From Rhizobium leguminosarum (lineage in GTDB: Bacteria; Pseudomonadota; Alphaproteobacteria; Rhizobiales; Rhizobiaceae), in assembly GCF_002953715.1 (NCBI RefSeq), contig NZ_CP025012.1, positions 248,001-312,000 on the forward strand: 64,000 nucleotides of DNA. Reading direction: 5' to 3'. Positions 1 to 8,359 of this stretch are shown one piece after another. Position 1 is the first letter of the stretch. Each line of letters starts with the position of its first letter. A program made the position numbers and the translations under genes. The notes under the pieces were generated by a model. The model was not told the DNA's origin and searched no databases. It saw nothing but the letters and a program-made list of their open reading frames with translations.

Positions 1-1954
1 CCTGGTTATATTGCAGCGCCTCGCTCGCCTGATCGAGCAGCCAGGCCGTGTCTGAAGAGGCATCCTCGATCTTCTGCAGGATCAATGACAGCACCAGCCG
101 GGCCGAGGATGAGCCGATGGCGCTGCCGAGCAGCTGTTCGCTGAAATGGATGAGCGCCATATCGGCCGGCTGCTCGTCCTCCAGCTTGCGGCCGGAGCTT
201 TGTTCGTAGGTCGTGAAAGAACGCTGCATGCGTTCTTCGCCGAGATAGCGTGAGATCGCCGCTTTCAGATCGCCGACGCTGATGCGGGTCTTCCAGCCGC
301 GCGTGGCAAATTGCGAGCGCGAATGCCGCTTGACGAAGATGCCGGCCTGAATGCGTTCCAGCGGCTTGGCGTTGCGGGTGAGCGAGCCGACGACGAAAAA
401 GGCGGTGTTGAGGAGCAGGCTCATCGTTGTCGCATTGACCAGCGGATCGGCGTCGGGGGCCGTAAACAGCGTGGTCCCGGGAAAGATGAAGCCGAGCACG
501 GCGCTCGCCACATACGAATAATCAGGCCCGCCGAGCGAGGGCAGGAACAGCAGGTAGACCCAGATGACGAAGCCGGAGGTCAGCCCGAGGATCGCGCCGC
601 GCGCGTTTGCCCGTCGCCAGATCAGCCCGCCGAACAGCGCTGGGGCGATTTGCGCGATCGCAGCAAAGGAGAGAAGGCCGATCGAGGCAAGGCCGGCGGT
701 GCTGTCGGTCGAACGGTAATAGGCGTAGCCGAAAAGCAGCACGGCGAAAATGGCGCTGCGGCGGATGTTGAGCAGCGTCTTGGCGAAATCGTCGCGCTGG
801 CTGGCGCGGCCGGCGAGTTTGCGCCTGAGGAAGATCGGCATGATGATGTCGTTCGACACCATGATCGACAATGCCACGGAATCGACGATGACCATCGCCG
901 TTGCGGCGGAGAAACCGCCGATGAAGATGATCAGCGACACGACGGGCATCTGGCCGGCAAGCGGCAGCGACAGCATGTAGAAATCGGCATTACCGGTGCC
1001 GCCGAAGGTCAGCAGCCCGCCGATCGCCACCGGCAGCACGAAGAGATTGATTGATATGAGGTAGGTGGGAAACAGGAAACCTGCGAGTTTCAGCTGTTTC
1101 GGGGTTCGGTTTTCGACAACCGTCACGTGGAATTGCCGCGGCAGCAGGATGATCGCAAAGGCCGACAAGATGATCAAGGTGATCCAGCGGCTGATCGGCG
1201 TATGGTAGCTGAGCGCCGACATGACCAGCTGATTGTCGACGGTCTTGCGCCACAGATCGGTCGGGCCGTCGAAGAGAAACCAGATGACGCAGACGCCGGC
1301 CGTCAGGAAGGCGACGAGTTTGACCACGGATTCCATCGAGACGGCGAGGATCAGGCCATCCTGATGCTCCGTCGCATCCGTATGCCGCGTGCCGAACATG
1401 ATGGCAAAGCAGGCAAGCACCAGCGTTGCGACGAGCGGCAGATCAAGGAAATAGAGATTGCCGCTGCCGATGCCGTAATCGGACGGATTGACCATGGCGC
1501 TGACGGTGCTCGAGATCGCCTTGAGCTGCAGCGCGATATAGGGAATGGCGCCGATCAGCGAGATCAGGGCGACGATCGTGGCGACAGTCGGGTTCTTGCC
1601 GTAGCGGGCGGCGACAAAATCGGCAACCGAGGTGAGCTTCTCCGCCTTGGCGAGCTCGATGATGCGGCGAAGCAGCGGCATGCCGAGCGTGAAGACCAGG
1701 ATGGGACCGATATAGATGCCGGCAAATTCCAACCCGCGCTGTGCCGCAAGCCCGACGCTGCCGAAATAGGTCCAGGAGGTGCAGTAGATCGCAAGGCTCA
1801 GCGCATAGACCACCGGCCATCCGCCTTCCAGCGTGCCCCGGCCGCGGTCGAGCGTAGCCGGGCTGCGGTTCTTGCGGTCGCCATAGCTGGCCACGGCGAA
1901 AAGCAGGAGCAGATAGCCGAAGGCAGACGCGAATATGACCCAGCCTGGAAGCAT
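1..1954 (-). CDS. Sensor histidine kinase with N-terminal sodium/solute-symporter (SSF) domain, C-terminal part outside window
   Basis: The visible 651 residues start MLPGWVIFASAFGYLLLLFA and hold about a dozen hydrophobic segments with the look of the PutP/SSF transporter fold, for example the run ending YCTSWTYFGSVG. A soluble linker follows that ends in LLDQASEALQYN. That phrase is typical of the region just before the PAS/HisKA part of NahK/ErcS-type hybrid sensor kinases, so I infer a kinase rather than a plain proline or acetate permease; the kinase part itself is not in the window. The ATG at 1952-1954 has a GGAGGG ribosome site a few bases upstream. Likely role: membrane sensing, perhaps of a transported solute, coupled to phosphotransfer. 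Confidence 0.8.
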   Translation of the reverse strand, partial: MLPGWVIFASAFGYLLLLFAVASYGDRKNRSPATLDRGRGTLEGGWPVVYALSLAIYCTSWTYFGSVGLAAQRGLEFAGIYIGPILVFTLGMPLLRRIIELAKAEKLTSVADFVAARYGKNPTVATIVALISLIGAIPYIALQLKAISSTVSAMVNPSDYGIGSGNLYFLDLPLVATLVLACFAIMFGTRHTDATEHQDGLILAVSMESVVKLVAFLTAGVCVIWFLFDGPTDLWRKTVDNQLVMSALSYHTPISRWITLIILSAFAIILLPRQFHVTVVENRTPKQLKLAGFLFPTYLISINLFVLPVAIGGLLTFGGTGNADFYMLSLPLAGQMPVVSLIIFIGGFSAATAMVIVDSVALSIMVSNDIIMPIFLRRKLAGRASQRDDFAKTLLNIRRSAIFAVLLFGYAYYRSTDSTAGLASIGLLSFAAIAQIAPALFGGLIWRRANARGAILGLTSGFVIWVYLLFLPSLGGPDYSYVASAVLGFIFPGTTLFTAPDADPLVNATTMSLLLNTAFFVVGSLTRNAKPLERIQAGIFVKRHSRSQFATRGWKTRISVGDLKAAISRYLGEERMQRSFTTYEQSSGRKLEDEQPADMALIHFSEQLLGSAIGSSSARLVLSLILQKIEDASSDTAWLLDQASEALQYNQ

Positions 1955-2160
1955 TGACCCTCCGCCGGCGGAAAACCCGCCGGGACCTCCCGCAACATGG
2001 ATCAGCTTAAGTTATTTCAGACACTTTGAGAATTCCCGCAGGTCTAGGCCTTAAGTCAAAGACCGCACGGGGTATCCCCAAACAATTACGATTGCCGATT
2101 GATTAATTGCAATGAAGATGTAGCTAATGAAAACAATTGTATCGAAGGGAGACGGATCCG

Positions 2161-2598
2161 ATGCTCAATGAGTTCAAGGCCTTTATCGCTCGCGGCAATG
2201 TCATGGATCTTGCGGTTGGCGTCATCATCGGCGGCGCCTTCGGCGGCATCGTCAAATCTTTGGTCGACGACCTTATCATGCCGATCGTGGGCGCCATTTT
2301 CGGCGGCTTCGATTTTTCGAATTACTTCCTCCCACTGTCGTCGGCCGTCAACGCACAGTCGCTCGCCGCCGCCCGCGAGCAGGGAGCGGTGTTTGCCTAT
2401 GGCAGTTTCCTCACCGTGCTCATCAACTTCCTCATTCTCGCCTGGATCATCTTTCTGATGGTCAAGGGCGTGAACACCCTGCGTGCCCAGGTCGAGCGCC
2501 AGGAAAAGGTGGCACCGGAAGAGCTGCCAGCGCCGCCGGCAGACGTTCAGCTGCTGACGGAAATTCGCGATCTTCTCGCCACGCGCCCGACGGCTTGA
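2161..2598 (+). CDS. mscL: Large-conductance mechanosensitive channel MscL
   Basis: This 145-residue protein starts [20 protein letters not shown], the conserved MscL amphipathic helix and first transmembrane pore helix ([18 protein letters not shown]). A periplasmic loop and a second membrane helix follow ([21 protein letters not shown], with KGVNTL after it), then a charged C-terminal helix. Length and order match the family. MscL is a homopentameric inner-membrane channel that opens under high membrane tension and releases solutes during osmotic downshock. An in-frame start lies 24 bases upstream, but the ATG at 2161 is preceded by AAGGGAG at a good distance and gives the conserved N-terminus. 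It appears to be a single-gene unit. Confidence 0.97.
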   Translation: MLNEFKAFIARGNVMDLAVGVIIGGAFGGIVKSLVDDLIMPIVGAIFGGFDFSNYFLPLSSAVNAQSLAAAREQGAVFAYGSFLTVLINFLILAWIIFLMVKGVNTLRAQVERQEKVAPEELPAPPADVQLLTEIRDLLATRPTA

Positions 2599-2607
2599 TC
2601 CGGGCTG

Positions 2608-2632
2608 GAGCCCGTCCGCTGCGGCCGGGCTC
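2608..2632 (+). terminator. Stem-loop downstream of mscL
   Basis: Arms GAGCCCG (2608-2614) and CGGGCTC (2626-2632) pair perfectly over an 11-base loop, 10 bases after the mscL stop. No clear T-run follows, so it may be a weak terminator or only an mRNA 3' stabiliser. Confidence 0.4.
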
Positions 2633-2720
2633 ATTCATCACCAAAATCGATATGCCATCACTGGATGTCATGGGATTTGCCGGCGCAAATCCGCTATGAA
2701 GGCGGAAACCGGAGATTTGC

Positions 2721-3887
2721 ATGTCGATCGTTAGCAGCCTCAGCCCGCGCGCCCTGGCGGCGCCCGAAAGCGGGATCGTCGAACTCGTCAACTATGCCCG
2801 TGGCCGCGAAGGCCTGCTGCCGCTCTGGGTGGGTGAGGGCGACCTGCCGACGCCTGATTTCATCAGCAGGGCGGCGATGGACGCGCTTGCTAGCGGCGAG
2901 ACCTTCTACACCTGGCAGCGCGGCATTCCGGAGCTTCGCCAGGCGCTTTCCGATTATTACGACAGACATTTCGGAATCCGGCTTCCGGTCGAGCATTTCT
3001 ACGTCACCGGTTCCGGCATGCAGGCGATCCAGATCGCCGTGCAGGCGCTGACCTCGCCGGGCGACGAACTGGTTTACTTGTCACCTTCCTGGCCGAACAT
3101 TGCCGCCGCTCTCGAGATAGCAGGTGTGCGCTCGCTCAGTGTCGAGCTGCAGTTCGAAGGCGGCAAATGGGCGGTCGATCTGAACCGCATCGAAACCGCG
3201 ATCACCCCGAAGACCAAGGGCATCTTCATCAACACGCCGTCGAACCCGACAGGCTGGACGGCAACGAAACAGGACCTTGGCGATCTCCTGGCGCTTGCCC
3301 GCAAGCACGACCTCTGGATCATGGCGGACGAAATCTACGCCCGCTACTATTTTGCCGGCGGCCGCGCCCCCTCTTTCCTCGATGTGATGGAACCGGACGA
3401 CAAGATCATCTTCGTCAATTCCTTTTCGAAGAACTGGTCGATGACCGGCTGGCGCGTCGGCTGGATCGTCGCCCCGCCTGAAATGGGCCAGGTGCTCGAA
3501 AACCTCATCCAGTATTCGACATCGGGGGTGGCGCAGTTCATGCAGAAGGGCGCTGTCGCCGCCCTTGATCAAGGCGACGATTTCGTCGCTGCCAATATCG
3601 TCAAGGCGGCCCGCTCCCGCGATACTCTCTGCGATGCGCTTGTCGCCACCAACCGCGTCGAGACACTGAAACCGGATGGCGCGATCTATGCTTTCCTGAA
3701 GATCGACGGCGTCGCCGACAGCCGCAAGGCAGCGCTCGACATCGTCGACAAGACAGGCGTCGGCCTTGCTCCCGGCACCGCTTTCGGATCGGGCGGCGAA
3801 CTCTTCCTGCGCGCCTGTTTCCTGCGCGACCCCACGCAGGTGGCGATCGCCGCCGAGCGCCTCTGCGACTATATCCTCAAGCTCTGA
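2721..3887 (+). CDS. PLP-dependent class I aminotransferase
   Basis: A 388-residue fold-type I aminotransferase (aspartate aminotransferase superfamily). Visible family marks are the substrate-side GEGDLPTPDFI near residue 33, NTPSNPTGW (the Asn contacting the PLP ring) near 170, DEIYARYYF near 203, and SFSKNWSMTGWRVGW near 235. The Lys of SFSK is the predicted Schiff-base residue and the Arg of GWRVGW a phosphate contact. It would transfer amino groups between an amino acid and a 2-oxo acid in the cytoplasm; the substrate cannot be told from sequence. The start is supported by GGAG six bases upstream of the ATG. Neighbouring genes give no pathway hint. Confidence 0.9.
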   Translation: MSIVSSLSPRALAAPESGIVELVNYARGREGLLPLWVGEGDLPTPDFISRAAMDALASGETFYTWQRGIPELRQALSDYYDRHFGIRLPVEHFYVTGSGMQAIQIAVQALTSPGDELVYLSPSWPNIAAALEIAGVRSLSVELQFEGGKWAVDLNRIETAITPKTKGIFINTPSNPTGWTATKQDLGDLLALARKHDLWIMADEIYARYYFAGGRAPSFLDVMEPDDKIIFVNSFSKNWSMTGWRVGWIVAPPEMGQVLENLIQYSTSGVAQFMQKGAVAALDQGDDFVAANIVKAARSRDTLCDALVATNRVETLKPDGAIYAFLKIDGVADSRKAALDIVDKTGVGLAPGTAFGSGGELFLRACFLRDPTQVAIAAERLCDYILKL

Positions 3888-4108
3888 GAAGCACTGGCCG
3901 CAAGACGCGTCGTGGCGACCGAGGCGTCGATTTTGTGCCGAAATCGCCGGATCGATAAAACTCTAGCAAAGCCCGAAATCGGCCTCTAACCACGACTCCA
4001 AACATACCCGTTCAAAGGCCTTCCAAACGCCGTTCGATAAGAAAATTGGAAAGAAAAACCGGCGCCTGATGCCCCTGCTTATAAAAAACGAAAGCAGGGA
4101 TGCGGGAC

Positions 4109-5143
4109 ATGGCGGTTTTGGTGACGGGCGGCGCCGGATATATCGGCAGTCACATGGTGTGGGCGCTGCTCGATGCAGGCGAGGATGTGGTCGTGCTCGA
4201 TCGCCTCTCCACGGGCTTTCGCTGGGCCGTGGCGCCGGCGGCGCGTTTTTATCTCGGCGACATTGCCGATCCCGACATAGTGAAAAAGGTCTTCATCGAA
4301 AACGACATCGAGGCGATCATCCATTTCGCCGGCTCCGCCGTCGTCCCGGTTTCCGTCACCGATCCGCTCTCCTATTACGACAACAATTCCGGCAAGACCC
4401 GGGCGCTTCTGAGCGCTTCGGTCAAGGCCGGCATCCGCAACTTCGTCTTCTCCTCGACGGCGGCCGTCTACGGTCAGCAAAAGACCGACCTGCCGGTGAA
4501 GGAGACGGCCCCCCTCAATCCGGAAAACCCTTACGGCCAGTCGAAGCTGATGACCGAGTTCATGCTGCGCGATGCCGCCGCCGCCTATGATTTCAACTAT
4601 GTCGCGCTTCGCTACTTCAACGTCGCCGGCGCCGACCCGCACCACCGTGCCGGCCAGTCGACCTCAGGCGCCACGCACCTCATCAAGGTCGCCTGCGAGG
4701 CAGCACTCGGCACGCGCGACAGCGTCAATGTCTACGGCATCGACTATCCCACCCATGACGGCACCGGCGTGCGCGACTACATCCATGTCAGCGATCTCAC
4801 GGATGCACATCTGAAAGCGCTGCAGCACCTGCGCAGAGGCAAGGGCTCGCTCGTTGCCAATTGTGGTTATGGCAGCGGCTATTCCGTGCTCGACGTGTTG
4901 AACATGGTCACCCGCCTGCACGGGCATTCCTTCAAGATCCATATGGCGCCGCGGCGCGCCGGCGATTCGGCAAGCGTCGTCGCGGACGCTTCGCTCGCCC
5001 GGCAAGTGCTCGACTGGAAGCCCCGATACGATTCGCTGGAAACCATCGTCCAGAGCTCGCTCGATTGGGAACTGTTCCTGTCGAACAAGAGCGTCGACGA
5101 CCTGCACAGCATCCACCGGGCACTGGCCGCCGCTTCGTTCTGA
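4109..5143 (+). CDS. galE: UDP-glucose 4-epimerase
   Basis: An extended SDR enzyme starting MAVLVTGGAGYIGSH, the GxxGxxG NAD-binding motif. SSTAAVYG carries the catalytic Ser/Thr, and NPYGQSK is the YxxxK pair. ALRYFNVAGADP and the DGTGVRDYIHVSDL stretch are GalE hallmarks. It interconverts UDP-glucose and UDP-galactose, supplying galactose for exopolysaccharide and LPS. An ATG nine bases earlier (4100) is possible, but AGGGA at 4096-4100 sits eight bases before 4109, so I chose 4109 (344 residues). Other UDP-sugar epimerases share this fold; the length and the PYGQSK context favour GalE. Confidence 0.93.
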   Translation: MAVLVTGGAGYIGSHMVWALLDAGEDVVVLDRLSTGFRWAVAPAARFYLGDIADPDIVKKVFIENDIEAIIHFAGSAVVPVSVTDPLSYYDNNSGKTRALLSASVKAGIRNFVFSSTAAVYGQQKTDLPVKETAPLNPENPYGQSKLMTEFMLRDAAAAYDFNYVALRYFNVAGADPHHRAGQSTSGATHLIKVACEAALGTRDSVNVYGIDYPTHDGTGVRDYIHVSDLTDAHLKALQHLRRGKGSLVANCGYGSGYSVLDVLNMVTRLHGHSFKIHMAPRRAGDSASVVADASLARQVLDWKPRYDSLETIVQSSLDWELFLSNKSVDDLHSIHRALAAASF

Positions 5144-5163
5144 TGCAGGAGCCTGTTTACCAT

Positions 5164-5179
5164 CCCCGCGGCTGCGGGG
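5164..5179 (+). terminator. GC-rich hairpin after galE
   Basis: CCCCGC (5164-5169) and GCGGGG (5174-5179) form a tight six-pair stem with a four-base loop, 20 bases after the galE stop. No T-run follows. Its position just before an upstream GTG (5195) argues for the later ATG start of the next gene. Confidence 0.4.
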
Positions 5180-5251
5180 GCCGCATGCCGTTACGTGAAT
5201 AAGGAAAAGTCAAACTTTCTCTGGCTGGCTCTGGCCGACGGAAAGGAGAAG

Positions 5252-7213
5252 ATGAAGAACTTTCTGGCCTCATTGCAGCTGCAAAAAGACAATCCGACGC
5301 TTCTGCTGGCGCAGTTCAGGGCCCTGTCGTCGCAGATTCCCATTCTCTATGTCCTGCTGATTATCAACGCCCTTGCGGTGGCGATCACCCACCTCAAATC
5401 CGCCCCCCTTTGGCTCTCGCTCTACATTCCTGTGACCTTGAGCGTCGTCTGCGTCTTCCGTCTCTGCTGGTGGGAGATCAGGGGCAAGGAAGATGTGACC
5501 GCCGAGCGGGCCTACAGGCTGATGAAGCTCACGATGGCTGGGGCCGGTATCCTGACCGTCGCTTTCGGCGGCTGGGCGATTGCGCTTTACCAATATGGCG
5601 ATGCCTCCCAGCAGGGCCAGATCGCCTATTTCCTCGTCGTGACAGGCATTTCCTGCATCTTTTGCCTGATGCATCTGCCGATGGCGGCGGCGCTGACCAC
5701 GGTCATCACCTTCTCGGCCATGGTCGCGACCTTCATGTTTTCGGGCAATCCCGTTTTCGTCGCGACTGCCGTCAGCGGTCTCTTCCTGATCCTGCCCTTC
5801 CTCCGGGTGATCAACAGCTATTTCCAGAATTTCGTCGGTCTCGTGCAATTGACCGAGGAACTGAAGCAGAAGCAGGCGGAAGCCGAGGAGCTGAACCTCG
5901 TCAACAGCCGCAATGCGCTGCATGACCAGCTGACCGGCCTTGCCAATCGCCGCAGCTTCTTTCTCTCGCTGGAAAAACGGCTGCAGAAAGATCCGTCCTC
6001 GCCGCCCGTCCTCGGCATTCTCGATCTCGATGGCTTCAAGCCGGTCAACGACGTCTTCGGCCATGCCGCCGGCGATCTCGTGCTCAAGGAGACGGCCCGC
6101 CGCTTCGTCGCGCTGGTCGGCGAAGAGGGCATCGTCTCCCGTCTCGGCGGTGATGAGTTCGGTATCATCTTTCCCTCCTTGATGACGCGCCAGGCGATCG
6201 CCGATCTCGGCCAGGCGCTCTGTGCTGCCGTCCGCGATCCCTACGAAATCCCCGACGGCTCGGTCCGCGTCTTCGGTTCCTGCGGTATCGTCTATCCCGA
6301 TATCGGCGAGTACACCGCCGAGGATCTCTACGAGAAGGCGGACTTCGCCCTTTACCAGGTCAAGAGCAAGCGCAGCAGCGGCGTCGAATTCTTCTCAGCC
6401 GACCACGAGAAGATCCTGACGCAGCGCCACCTGATCGAACTCGAGCTGCAGGCGAACGACTTCGCCAAGGAATTGAAACTTGATTATCAGCCGATCGTCG
6501 AATTGCGGAGCGGCCGCGTCGTCGCTTACGAGGCGCTCGCCCGCTGGGACAGCGCCCGCTTCGGCCGCATCAGCCCCGACGCCTTCATTCCCGCTGCCGA
6601 GCGCACGGCGGTCATCGGCCGCATGACCCGCATCCTCTTCGCCAAGGCGCTCGAAGCGCTGGCGATCATTCCGCGGCATCTCAGGCTGTCTTTCAATCTC
6701 TCGGCGCGCGATATCTGCGACCACGAGACCTCGATGGCGCTGCTTGCCATGATCACCCGCTCCGGCATTGATCCCAGGCGCATCGAATTCGAGATCACCG
6801 AGACCGCGCTGCTTTCCGATTTCGACACCGCCGACCAGGTGATCACTATGCTGCGCGCTGCCGGCATCTCGATTGCGCTGGACGATTTCGGCACCGGCTA
6901 TTCGAGCCTCAGCCATATCCATCGCCTCGGCTTCGACAAACTGAAGATCGACAAGTCCTTCGTGATGAACTTCGATCGTGACGCCCGTTGCATGAACATT
7001 ACCCGCTCGGTCGCCAATCTCTGCCAGAATCTCGGCATTGCCTCCGTCGCCGAAGGCGTCGAAAGCGAAGAGATCGCCGAGGGATTGAAGGCGATGGGCG
7101 TTCGTCTGGCGCAGGGCTATCATTTCTCGCGGCCGCTGCCGCTGGAGCTTGCCATCGATTACGCCGCCCGATGCGAGGCGGAAGCCTCCGCCCGCAATTC
7201 GCTGTCTGCCTGA
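5252..7213 (+). CDS. Membrane-anchored diguanylate cyclase/phosphodiesterase (GGDEF-EAL)
   Basis: About 653 residues. The N-terminal ~200 residues contain some six hydrophobic helices (ILYVLLIINALAVAITHL is the first), followed by a short coiled coil (ELKQKQAEAEELNLVNSR). The GGDEF domain has an intact RLGGDEFGIIF active site and LDLDGFKPVNDVFGHAAGD. The EAL domain has YEALARW, FNLSARD and DDFGTGYSSL, so both halves look catalytically competent. The protein would make or degrade cyclic di-GMP in response to a membrane signal. The ATG at 5252 follows AAAGGAG closely. A GTG at 5195 would add 19 residues but has no good ribosome site and follows a hairpin. Confidence 0.93.
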   Translation: MKNFLASLQLQKDNPTLLLAQFRALSSQIPILYVLLIINALAVAITHLKSAPLWLSLYIPVTLSVVCVFRLCWWEIRGKEDVTAERAYRLMKLTMAGAGILTVAFGGWAIALYQYGDASQQGQIAYFLVVTGISCIFCLMHLPMAAALTTVITFSAMVATFMFSGNPVFVATAVSGLFLILPFLRVINSYFQNFVGLVQLTEELKQKQAEAEELNLVNSRNALHDQLTGLANRRSFFLSLEKRLQKDPSSPPVLGILDLDGFKPVNDVFGHAAGDLVLKETARRFVALVGEEGIVSRLGGDEFGIIFPSLMTRQAIADLGQALCAAVRDPYEIPDGSVRVFGSCGIVYPDIGEYTAEDLYEKADFALYQVKSKRSSGVEFFSADHEKILTQRHLIELELQANDFAKELKLDYQPIVELRSGRVVAYEALARWDSARFGRISPDAFIPAAERTAVIGRMTRILFAKALEALAIIPRHLRLSFNLSARDICDHETSMALLAMITRSGIDPRRIEFEITETALLSDFDTADQVITMLRAAGISIALDDFGTGYSSLSHIHRLGFDKLKIDKSFVMNFDRDARCMNITRSVANLCQNLGIASVAEGVESEEIAEGLKAMGVRLAQGYHFSRPLPLELAIDYAARCEAEASARNSLSA

Positions 7214-7283
7214 GCCGACCTTAAATCGACTGGAGCGATGCGTCATCGTCGTCTATTCATGGTCGTAATAGATGAGGTGAACC

Positions 7284-8348
7284 ATGCAGGACGGCGAACG
7301 GCAAGACGAAGTCATTATTGAACGGCGGGGGACTGCGGGCGTCATCCGCCTCAACCGGCCGCGGGCGCTGAACAGCCTGACGTTGCCGATGATCCGCACG
7401 ATTACCGCGACCCTGCACGACTTTGCCCGAGATCCCGAGGTGGTGAGCGTCGTGATGATGGGGGAGGGCGAACGCGGCTTCTGCGCCGGCGGCGATATCC
7501 GCGCCCTGCATGAAAGCGCGCGCGCCGGCGACAGTCTGGCGGCAAGCTTCTGGCGCGAGGAATTCCGCCTCAACCACATGATTGCCTCCTATCCCAAACC
7601 CTATGTCGCGCTGATGGACGGCATCACCATGGGCGGCGGCGTCGGCCTGTCGTCGCACGGCCGCCACCGCATCGTCACCGAGCGCACGCGGCTTGCCATG
7701 CCCGAAACCGGCATCGGCTATGTCCCGGATGTCGGCGCCACCTGGCTGCTGCCGCGTGGCCCCGGCGAGGGCGGTACATGGCTCGGCCTGACAGGGCTTG
7801 ATATTGGTGCTGCCGACGCGATCCACGCTGGGCTTGCCGACCTTCAGATCGCGTCGTCGCGGCTCGGCCAAGTGATCGATGCTCTCTCGGGCCTGCCGCG
7901 CGGCAGTTCATCCAGCGATGTGGATGCCGTGTTGCAGGCGCTTTCGGAGCCTCAGGGAGAAAGCCGGCTCAGGCAGAACGCAGCAATGATCGATCGCGCA
8001 TTCCGTTTCGACAACGTCGAGGAAATCCTGGCAGCACTCGCCGAGGAGAAGGGCGAATTTGCCGCCGAGACGCGCCGGGTGATGCTGACGCGTTCACCGA
8101 CCAGTCTGAAGCTCGCTTTGCGGCTGCTCAGGGCCGGCCGCCGTAGCGCCTCGCTTGCCGAATGCCTCGGCCGTGAACTCGGCGCCTGTCTGCAGATGCT
8201 TGATAATCCCGATTTCTTCGAGGGCATCCGCGCCGCCGTCATCGACAAAGACCGCAATCCGAAATGGTCGCCGGCATCAGTCGAGGCTGTTGAAGTCGCA
8301 AGGATCGAGCATTTCCTGAAACCGGCCGAGCCGCCGCTTTCACTCTGA
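7284..8348 (+). CDS. 3-hydroxyisobutyryl-CoA hydrolase / enoyl-CoA hydratase family
   Basis: A 354-residue crotonase-fold protein. GFCAGGDIRALHE forms the first oxyanion-hole strand. MDGITMGGGVGLSSHGRHRI is the second oxyanion loop, and MPETGIGYVPDVGATW carries the acidic residues used by 3-hydroxyisobutyryl-CoA hydrolases. The extra C-terminal ~90 residues (FFEGIRAAVIDKDRNPKW) are typical of HIBCH and absent from short enoyl-CoA hydratases. The expected role is hydrolysis of 3-hydroxyisobutyryl-CoA in valine breakdown. GAGGTGA lies just before the ATG. No other valine genes are adjacent, so the pathway rests on family similarity alone. Confidence 0.88.
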   Translation: MQDGERQDEVIIERRGTAGVIRLNRPRALNSLTLPMIRTITATLHDFARDPEVVSVVMMGEGERGFCAGGDIRALHESARAGDSLAASFWREEFRLNHMIASYPKPYVALMDGITMGGGVGLSSHGRHRIVTERTRLAMPETGIGYVPDVGATWLLPRGPGEGGTWLGLTGLDIGAADAIHAGLADLQIASSRLGQVIDALSGLPRGSSSSDVDAVLQALSEPQGESRLRQNAAMIDRAFRFDNVEEILAALAEEKGEFAAETRRVMLTRSPTSLKLALRLLRAGRRSASLAECLGRELGACLQMLDNPDFFEGIRAAVIDKDRNPKWSPASVEAVEVARIEHFLKPAEPPLSL

Positions 8349-8359
8349 ACGCTATCCAG

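Noticed and set aside
1127..1957. 276-codon frame opposite the SSF sensor kinase
   Set aside because: The minus strand reads continuously as a membrane transporter-like domain from a start with a good ribosome site.
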